DNA of 64,000 nucleotides, from contig CM041465.1 of the NCBI GenBank assembly GCA_023213395.1, positions 99,083,741-99,147,740 of the forward strand, read 5' to 3'. The DNA is from Cycas panzhihuaensis (lineage: Eukaryota > Cycadophyta). The notes beneath the pieces are model-generated. The model had not been told where the DNA came from, ran no database searches, and saw only the letters and a program-made list of their open reading frames with translations. The position numbers were made by a program, and so were the translations under genes. Below, in pieces: positions 56,681 through 64,000 of the stretch. The stretch's first letter is position 1, and each line of letters starts with the position of its first letter.

Positions 56681-59200
56681 GGACGCCCGCTACGGATAAC
56701 CACCGACCGATAGGCGCGGGAGAGATGGTGACGAAACTAGGAAGTGGAACCTACAAGGCAAGCAACTACCACGCAGAGCGCCCGTGCGGCACGAGCGAGT
56801 TCTGGATCCGCAATGGAGTATGGCTACTCTTGGGTGACCCTTCACCGCCTGAGCGAAGGGTGAAGATACGTGGGACCGAACCCGTTGACTGGGAGTAGGC
56901 CCCTCCCACCCTTGGGTGGCCAGAAGGGAGAGAGAAAGAACCTAATAAGGATAGGCCAAGAACAATCCTATACAATCTAACCAGGTATACGAGCGATGCG
57001 GGAAGCAAGGCGCTCGCGCGGTTAAGGGAGAGGGAGGAAGGGTAAGAGAGAAGAAGACTCCTACAACCGTTCCTACGAATAACAAAAGTACATGCAACAA
57101 GGCAAACAAATCGCAAACCAATACAAAAAAGGTAATTTTCCCTTTTAATCTTTCGATGTTCTAATTACTAGGAAAAGGAATAAAAGAGGGAAAAAGACCG
57201 TGGGTAGCGAAGAGGAACGAAGCGTGCACCTGGGCCGAAGGCGTGAGAGATGGCGTAGCCTTCAGGAGGAGCACCCAACCACTCAGCTGCATCTGGGATG
57301 TGAAATGTAGCGAAGTAAAAGGGGCTTCCTTACCTTCCCGTGAAAAGTAAATGCGATATCAAGGAAGGAAAGAAACGCTAACTAGCAAATGAGATAGCAT
57401 AAAACATGACACATGCAAGGGACGCTTACGGTGGAAGGGGCAATGGGCAACGTTCTCCAAGGCCCGAGTACCAGAAGCAACAAAGGTCTCTTGCCGAGGG
57501 GAGAACACCTATATGCAACACAAAGATCTAGCAATATATGTCTAGCAACATAAAAGAGAGTCTACATATACATGCGTCAATGTTAGTCCAATAAGGAAAA
57601 TACCAAAGAAGAACGATCCAAATGAAAGGAAACAACAAGGTAAGCCTCGGAGTGGCCTACCTCCCGCAAATGGTGCCCAAACCTCTCCCAAGAGCCACGG
57701 CGTGAGGAGAAAGTCAAGACTCAAGGCCGGAAAACTACCGCAAGAAGGGGCAAGAAAGACCCAAAGACACCCACGGGAACCGGATGCTACGGAGCAAACC
57801 GGGCAACCGGGAGCAAAGGTGGAGCAAGAACCCGGTTGGGGCTGTGGATGGCACCCAAACCCGAATAAAGGGTCCCAAATCGCTGCAACTTGTGACAATG
57901 GTTTGGGCAACCAAGGAGCCTTGAACCCTTGTTGCAAGCCAAGAGTAGCAGGCGAGAGGGAGGCTTTGGAGGGCTTTGAGCCGCTAGGGAGCGTGGCGGT
58001 GGTGCGAATCCACCCCTCCTATCCAAAGCCTATGCAACCCTCAACGCCACGCTTTGACAAAGAACGCAGTAAGAAGCGAGGGAGAGTGGTACAACAGCCC
58101 TCAAGAGGGAGGAAAACCAACTCTCAAGCAACAAATGAGAACAAATAAGCTGAAGTGTAAATATCACCAAAAACAAATACAAAGTGAAGAGTACCTGGAA
58201 AGGGAGGCAAGGGATTTGCCCACCAAAAGATAGCGAAAGAGCCGGAACAAACACCAAGACCGATAACACCCCCAAATCTGGGCCCCTCTATGGAGGTGGA
58301 GCAGGAAACACCGCAAACGGGAACTCGTGGATCGCCTGGTAGAAAACACTGAAACCGCTTCAAAGGAGCCCTCTCAAGGCGTTTGAGGTCGAGAGAATGT
58401 CTCGCCAAGCCAAAGGAGAGTCAAGGCCAGATGAAGAGTGCAGTCCAGCTGCAAAGAAGAAATGTAAGAGAGCAGAGCAGGAGAGTGTTCCTCTTGAGAG
58501 TAAATCCAAAAGTGAGTCCAAAAGATCCTTGAAAACGAGCCAAAAGATGTTTAAGTACTAAAGCAAAACCCTAAAGTACGCGAATAGGGCACAGCTGGGA
58601 GGGAGAAAAGGCGCGAACCACGTGGCAGTTTCGCAATAAATGCGAAATTACCACGGCGGATTTTAAAAAACAAGCAGAGATGCATCACGAAACTAGCTTG
58701 CATCATGATATTCCGGCCATTCGCTGAACTCCTGCATGCGAAAATTCCGTGATGCCAGACCGAGAGACAAATGGGGCCCACCAACCGGTCCAGGCTGGGG
58801 GCAAACGGCCGAAAAGGCTAAAGGACAACTAAAACACCCACCAGAGCGAGCCAAGAAACGGCCCACTGAGCAAAAATAGGGCCCCAAATGAGGTGGCAAG
58901 CTAACCAAGCGACGATGAGACATCACACGGTGGAGGTGGCGCAAACCCTGGACCTGTGAGAGAGGAGGGCGGCGATGCGAAGTAATACGGTCACTGTGGT
59001 GCCACACTCGCTAAGAGTGTGCCCTCGCTATAGTAAATCATAGGCTAAACATGTGTGTGGACGACCCGAGCCGCCCACAAAGTCATACGCATGCAAATAT
59101 GTAAGCAGACAATCAGTAAATAAAAGTGATGATAATGCTAGAGACATACCTGCACTTACCGAGCTCGGTGATTAGATCCATTCCCGGAAGCCAGGAAACA
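56681..59200 (-). repeat. 5' LTR of element G
   Basis: It runs from TGTTTCCTGGC (59200) to GGGCGTCCA (56681) on the minus strand, 2520 bases with intact TG..CA ends. The telobox-like dyad is at about 58569-58589. Confidence 0.92.
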
Positions 59201-59205
59201 ATATC
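59201..59205. repeat. Target-site duplication of element G, right (ATATC)
   Basis: This second copy of ATATC directly follows the LTR end GGAAACA. Confidence 0.88.
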
Positions 59206-59724
59206 CTAAAGAAAATTGTGGCTTAGTCTCAAAAGGACTGGCACCTCTAGCTTCCTTCTGTTTTGTGGGCTTATCGCACCTCTATTCGTTCCGCCACGGG
59301 AATGACCCTGTTCTCCCTAGTTTACGATACTGAGGTGATACTCCCATTAGAAGTGGAGATCCCTTCCCTGCGAGTCTCTCTTCAAGGTCTCATCGATGAG
59401 GAGTTAATCTGCTAGGCTCGCCTCCTGGACCTCGAGGCTTTAGACGAGAGACGTTTAGTCGCTTAGCAAGCTAACCTAACATCCAAAGCTCGCTCACAAA
59501 GGACCTATGATAAATATCTTCGTTCCTGTCCTTTGTTTCCCAAGGACCACGTCCTCAAATTAGAATATCTTCATGACCATTTGACCAAATTTAAACCTAG
59601 ATGGGTTGGCCCCTTCGTCATTATCGAAACCCTCAGTAATGGTGCTTATAGGATTGCCACCATGGAAGGTCTTGAATTTGAGAAAGTTGTTAATGGGAAA
59701 TTCCTTAAGAAGTTTTACCTGTGA
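59206..59724 (+). pseudogene. Integrase, C-terminal part, element F
   Basis: It resumes the frame cut at 46044: LKKIVA, stop, SQKDWHL, then LWAYRTSIRSATGMTLFSLV, LEVEIPSLRVSLQGLIDEE, HVLKLEYLHDHLTKFKPRWV, GPFVIIETLSNGAYRIATME and FLKKFYL, stop. The C-terminal GPY/F-like module is the cleanest of all copies, with only scattered TAG stops upstream. Confidence 0.92.
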
Positions 59725-60379
59725 CCTTGTCGTCACCTCACCCATGCTCTGAAATAAGCCTAAACTACCATCTTTAGTTTGTTCCCATTCCTCCTAGCCA
59801 CGGGTAGAATGATGACTTAGGATGGCCTCATCATCTCCTTCTAGTTCCTCCCGCGAAATCTATGTTCCCATTTCCCTTGGAACCTTGTCCTCCTATTTGG
59901 GGCATCCCCCAGTTAGGATGATGCTTTGGAGTATTGTTACTCCCCCTCTTGCTCAGTATTTCCTTTGCATATCCTACTATGCTCCTCTATGGACATGTGT
60001 GCTGCCCTATTTCCTAACCCCACATATGTCTATCACCTCTACTCATGGTGGTCGTGTGTGCTCCTATTAGGTATATGGCCATGCATGAAAGGAAATACGC
60101 TAATCACATAACAAACCATCTATATCATACATAATAAAACATACATATCAAATGGGGCACCAATTGCCCCATCTATATATATATACATCAAAATCGTGTG
60201 TCATGTCATACATATGGTGTGGTACATCCTCTGTGGGAAGCTGATGTCCTTGCAGGGGGTACAATCATATGACTCTATACATGTGATCCCCTGGAGGCAT
60301 GTGCTTTTCCCTGTTAAAACAAATATAATGCATGTATCTTGCCCTATTGTTGCCCTACTCCTGGGGGACCATCTCCTGG
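59725..60379. other. Convergent spacer, element F
   Basis: It is homologous to 294-904, with the AT-rich block at 60165-60200. No conserved frame is seen. Confidence 0.6.
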
Positions 60380-62680
60380 TCAGTGTGATCCCTCTCCTGG
60401 GGACCACATCCCTCTGAGGCTCCTCCTGGGCCTCTGCGAGCTCCCTGCCTCACTCCCCTCATTAGGTGGTTACCTCAGTGTTGTCATCGTCGTGTGGGTA
60501 TGCGTCCTGCTCTGGCTCGACCTTGATGCCACATGATCTACTAACTAATCATATCAGGCTTGAATATGATCTCTCTCACTCTCCTCTCCCTGGAGTCTCT
60601 TCTCCATGCTCTGGGACTTCTCTTTCATCCCTTAGAGATGCTCCTCTAGCATTGCTATCTGGATCCTTCTCTCTGTGTCTCCACCTGCTCCTCCCTGAGC
60701 CTCCGGAGCCTGTACATGACTCTGTAATGTGTCCCGCTTGCTCCAAGCCTCATCCAGATCCCGTTGTAGCTATCCCCTGAATGCTACGTGCTCTTAGGAC
60801 TCTGCAGCCTATATGTCTCTCACCCTCGCCAATGGGGTGAATGCTGCCATGTGGGCACCTGCCGATCTAGGTACATCCTTGATCTGGATGGGTGGTTTCC
60901 CCTTCACATACACTTGAGGGAACATCTCCCTCACCACCACCTCTACCAACTATCTAACCTCTACAGTACCTGCGATCCAGCATACCATGTATCAGTACAT
61001 GTCTATGGATATCAAATCAACCAAAATCAAACTACATATCTATCTGGCAACTAAATGACAATAGGAAATAGATATGTCTCCACTGATGCGGTGACCAGCT
61101 CCTGCACTCGCGCGACTGCCTCCTCCTCTGGCACTTTGTCAGCTGCTGGTACCTCCTCTACTAGGGGCTCTCTCCTCGCTAGGATTGGCTCTGTTATTGC
61201 CTCTCCAGACCTCCTCATGATCCATAGCCTGCGGGCTTGTGTCACTAGACCCTTACTCTCCTCTACAGTCCCTGATGGGCCTGCCTCTCTGCTGGCAGTC
61301 CCGGATGGCCTTGCTCCTCTATTTGCTATACCTGATAGACCTGCCTCTCCCGCAAGTCGTGATGGACTGGCCCCGTCTCCTCCATCTCTTCCATCTCCAC
61401 CGTCATCATCTCCTGGGAGCACCATAGCTCCACCTGCCTCATCATCGATGCCCCACCTCACTATTCTGTATGGGTCTACTATAAGGTCCGCCATAGTAAG
61501 GAGGTCTAGTGATTTAGCCTCCACTGAGCATCGAACATGGGCCTGGTCCTCTATCCCTCTCAGTCTAGTCTGCCACCTATGGACCATCGGGGCCCGCTCT
61601 GCAATGGGGTGTGGTCCTCCCATTGGTGCTATTACTCCAAAATGATCAAAGAACTAACACTGTAGTAACGTGCTATATGACAACCCTCCTTGACTTGTCA
61701 TCCTGATAGCATCTAGCTATGCGACGAGGTTCGTTGCTATCAGGGTAGCCCAGTCCATCCTCTCGCTGGCCTCCCAGTTGCTGGCACTCCTAGTATCCAT
61801 CTGATGTCCCTCGGTGTCATTGTCATATCTCCCACCTGGGGTAAGAGGAAAACGTGCCTCCTCCAGTCCCAATGTGACACTATGTCAATCAGTAGCCTCT
61901 GGTCTGACATGCATTGAGGTGTCCTCATGACCTTCAGCAGGCCACATCTTCGTAGGACTCCCTTGTCCTCCTAAGACATCATCTCTGTGAAGCTCAGCAT
62001 CACCATCCCTATATTCTTGCAGTTGTCTACCGCGATCATAGCCTGCAAACACCACCAAAAACTAGTCAAAACCTAGCTTGTACTCACCTCTCAGCCTCCA
62101 GGGTATCTCTTAGCTCTGTTTGATCAAGATTTGGGGCCCTTCGGGCCCCTATGTTCTTTTTTCTATAGTGTTGCCTTCGCACCACACTAAACTTCGCAGT
62201 ACCGTGGAGTTTGGCCCGGGTCCCGCGGTGATCGGGGCCCTGTAGTAAAGATCACGGCACCGTGATCTTTACTGCGGTGCAAATGGTACCCCCCAAAAAG
62301 GAGGGGGTTTCTGTCCAAAAAATTAAAAAATTTCTTTTGGGTGAGCCCCTGCGAGGCCCACTGGGACCAGGGCCGCCTAATACCCCAGTCCCGCCTCTTT
62401 CTGGGTCTGATTCAAACTCCAAGAGGTAATTTTTCACCCATATGGGGCCTAAAAATATACATAAAAAATATAAAAAGCAACAAAATTAAAACTTTGAGAT
62501 GGGCTGGGTTTTATAGGATCCACTTATTGGATCCGGCCTGGCTATCGCCATCTAGCTCCTGCGGTCTCGATGGCTATCTCTGCGCTCTGATCCAACGGTC
62601 CAATCTCCCTCTGCGTGCCTCCAAAGTTGGGTGGTACTCCGTTGCGTAAGGGAATGGCTCTGGATTCTCTCAAGAACCCG
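60380..62680 (-). pseudogene. Antisense PMD gene, copy F
   Basis: On the minus strand: exon 1 about 62680-62528, intron 1 62527-62043 (donor decayed to ATAAGT, acceptor TTTGCAG), exon 2 62042-61084, intron 2 61083-60970 (donor decayed), exon 3 60969-60380, 196 codons in frame. The PMD start is clear: MIAVDNCKNIGMVMLSFTEM, DQRLLIDIVSHWDWRRHVFL, PQVGDMTMTPRDIRWILGVP. About 260 bases after that are missing and the frame jumps to MDWATLIATNLVA. Then LTMADLIVDPYRIVRWGIDD, the DDDGGDGRDGGDG linker, three AGPSG-like repeats and basic TQARRLWIMRRS follow. VGDMT..D..ILGVP is the main basis for the PMD call. Confidence 0.8.
62189..62310. repeat. Inverted-repeat cluster in PMD intron 1, copy F
   Basis: It contains a GTACC-centred dyad (AAACTTCGC..GTGGAGTTT), then a perfect hairpin with GTAAAGATCACG at 62245-62256 and its complement at 62261-62272, then the CCCCCCAAAAAGGAGGGGG dyad. 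The order is the same as in A. Confidence 0.8.
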
Positions 62681-62710
62681 TGAAAATGAATCCATTTTCT
62701 GTCAAGTTTC

Positions 62711-62718
62711 CTTATATA
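62711..62718 (-). promoter_or_regulatory. TATA box of antisense PMD gene, copy F
   Basis: The minus strand reads CCTATATAAGG, 184 bases before the intron 1 donor. Confidence 0.75.
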
Positions 62719-63244
62719 GGCGGGGGCCCCGATGGGCACTGTCTCTATTCTAACTCTCATGGCAGCCATCTGGACCATCTCATATCCCCGATCACCTTTC
62801 CCTTCTGGCCCTATCTCCCATTGCACTCCTATAGCCTTCGTTTCACTCTTTCTCATGGGTGCATTTATGGCACCTTGTCAATGCACTTTTTCGCAGAGCC
62901 CTTTTGTCTCGTTTTGTGTACCACCCCCGTGCATACCCAAGTTTATATTCGTTTAGCTTGTTTCGCCAACCTGGACCTGTTTCTGCATCTCTTTTCTATC
63001 CTTGGGGCCTCCAAAGGGAATGCTCCCCCTGTCTGGGGGCATGTTTTACTTTTCGAAGCAACCTTTGGTACCCTAAGGTGCTTCTTTTCTGCCCACTCCC
63101 AGGCAGTGGTTAGACAGCCTACTCTCGTCCTTGGGTAGCCTCATTGCTGGGTCCTCCTACCCTTCACGGCCATTTATCACTTACCTTTCGAGTCTCTTTT
63201 CACTTCATTATTATTTATTATTACCAGGACTTTTTCTGTCACCT
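62719..63244. other. Promoter-to-aRNH spacer, element F
   Basis: It is homologous to 3421-3957 and 8279-8802. Overlapping frames occur on the plus strand but differ in phase from A and E, so no gene is called. Confidence 0.5.
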
Positions 63245-63667
63245 ATGTCTCTCTACATTTTTACCGACGGCAGAAGCTGTGGTAACCCTGGACCTCCTAC
63301 CGCTGCATGGATTCTTCGCAACCCCTCCGGATATGATTTCCTGTGCTCTGGGGTCTTCCTCCCAGAGGCTACCAATAACGAAGCTGAATACACAGCTGTT
63401 ATCGAATCTCTCACTAATGTTCTCTACTTCTATTATAGACCTATCATCTTACTTTCTGAATCTCAGGTTGTGGTGTCCCATCTCACCCAGGTTTACCAGG
63501 TGCGATGCCCTCACCTGAGAGCCCTTTCTTCGACTGCTAGATCTCTCCTGGCTTGTTTTTAGTCTGTCAACATTCAGCACATTCCCCAGGCCCTCAATAC
63601 TAGGGTAGATAGTCTCGTTTGCCTCATCCTTGAGCGTCGCCTCCCTCTTCTTGCTGACCGTCCCTGA
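63245..63667 (+). pseudogene. Archaeal-type RNase H (aRNH) ORF, copy F (best preserved)
   Basis: The frame is 141 codons including stop with only one internal TAG (after ARSLLACF). It reads MSLYIFTDGRSCGNPGPP, AAWILRNPSGYDFLCSGVF, NNEAEYTAVIESL, LLSESQVVVSHLTQVYQV, LNTRVDSLVCLILERRLPLL. Catalytic Asp (TDGRS) and Glu (NEAEY) are kept; the DSQ Asp is Glu and Ala-Asp is Val-Asp. It is a stand-alone ORF in sense orientation, divergent from the PMD promoter. As in A, it is followed by about 0.4 kb of spacer before the LTR. Confidence 0.9.
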
Positions 63668-64000
63668 GACTTGTCTGGTTGCTCTGTCACCCGAGTCCCG
63701 GGCCATCATATTCATCATCCTGCAATCCGTTTGCACCTCTGAAACCTAGCCGCTGATGAGGTTAAACTATAGTGACTACCAGTTTTGTTCACTCATCTCT
63801 TCTACTTGATTACGTACATCTCTTTGTATCTTTTATGATGGGGGCAGCCCCCTCATCCTTCGTATTTTCCAGTCGATTCCCAGGTGGTGTATAAGCAACC
63901 CCTATGTGGTCTCCACCCATGTCCTTGTATCTATGCTTTCTGCCATGACACTTACTGGCACCCTTAACTACTATTACGATTTTGATTTATATATCTACAT
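63668..64000. other. aRNH-to-LTR spacer, element F
   Basis: No gene is seen. By comparison with A, the polypurine tract and 3' LTR should start roughly 0.1 kb beyond the window edge. Confidence 0.65.

Larger units (their letters stand above)
46045..59200 (-). mobile_element. Element G: youngest insertion, lacking the PMD gene
   Basis: This 13.2-kb element is inserted in the integrase of F. On the minus strand: LTR (59200-56681), PBS, gag, protease, RT, RNase H, integrase, a short spacer, aRNH, LTR (48582-46045). Every pol domain is represented. The PMD gene with its promoter and introns, about 3 kb in other copies, is missing at a junction near 49450-49500. CpG sites that are TpG or CpA in A-F are kept here, but frames are broken by many small indels. 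Confidence 0.92.
59206..64000 (+). mobile_element. Element F, right part
   Basis: This is the continuation of F after G and its ATATC duplication. It holds the integrase C-terminal part, the antisense PMD gene and a near-complete aRNH ORF. The last bases match the point in A where B is inserted. Confidence 0.92.

Noticed and set aside
62043-62087. A 45-base intron in copy F with donor GTGAGTACAAG and acceptor TTTGCAG
   Set aside because: It is shorter than known plant introns and the donor is not conserved in A, B or D. The 485-base model has a donor at fixed distance from the TATA box in all copies.
62252-62437. Frame with DPERGGTGVLGGPGPSGP, similar to one at 9099-9314
   Set aside because: It is open in F and B but lies in intron 1, spans the hairpins and is not kept in A, D or E. 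Conserved nucleotides explain it.
62528-62680. Short peptide beginning MDSFSRVLERIQSHSL in exon 1 of copy F
   Set aside because: It is similar in B, but the reading frame is shifted by one base in E and D and the ATG is lost in A. Treated as leader, not as a called gene.
1-64000. Host genes, tRNA or rRNA genes, CRISPR arrays, bacterial operons
   Set aside because: All long frames align between retrotransposon copies. The TGGCAACC-type sites are primer-binding sites and not tRNA genes. No regular spacer-repeat array is present.

Overview
The window looks like nuclear DNA from a seed plant with a large, repeat-rich genome. I find no host gene, tRNA, rRNA or CRISPR array. Almost every base belongs to one family of very large Ty3/gypsy LTR retrotransposons, which I place in the Tat lineage because they carry a second, archaeal-type RNase H (aRNH) ORF downstream of integrase. 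The species cannot be named from this sequence.

The family plan in sense order is: LTR (2.1-2.8 kb, TG..CA), PBS, one gag-pro-RT-RNaseH-INT frame, an antisense gene with a plant mobile domain (PMD), a sense aRNH ORF of 141 codons including stop, PPT, LTR. The antisense gene is the most striking part. In five separate copies it has its own TATATAAG-type TATA box 184-185 bases before a splice donor (GTGAGT in four copies). It also has a ~480-base intron 1, a PMD-bearing exon 2, a ~110-120-base intron 2 with plant branch-point motifs (perfect TACTAAC in one copy), and a coiled-coil exon 3. The reading frame continues across intron 2.

Seven copies or pieces, A to G, can be told apart. A (+) covers 1-4649 and 19039-21840 and is split by B. 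B (-, 4650-19033, target duplication ATATA) has lost RT, RNase H and most of integrase. C (-, about 21845-27769) keeps only gag between two LTRs. D (-, 27770 to about 32440) keeps the end of integrase and the PMD gene and shares an LTR with C. E (+, about 32456-39531) starts head-to-head against D at an inverted junction and ends inside aRNH, where it is fused to an internal LTR piece (39532-40454). F (+, 40455-46044 and 59206-64000) starts inside gag and is split by G; its 3' LTR should lie just beyond the window. G (-, 46045-59200, target duplication ATATC) is the youngest insertion here and lacks the whole PMD gene.

A to F are decayed mostly by stop codons that look like transitions, including CGA to TGA. 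G is different: it keeps CpG but is broken by many small indels, which may be biological or an assembly error. All proteins here are non-functional as written, but the copies together show the ancestral organisation clearly.
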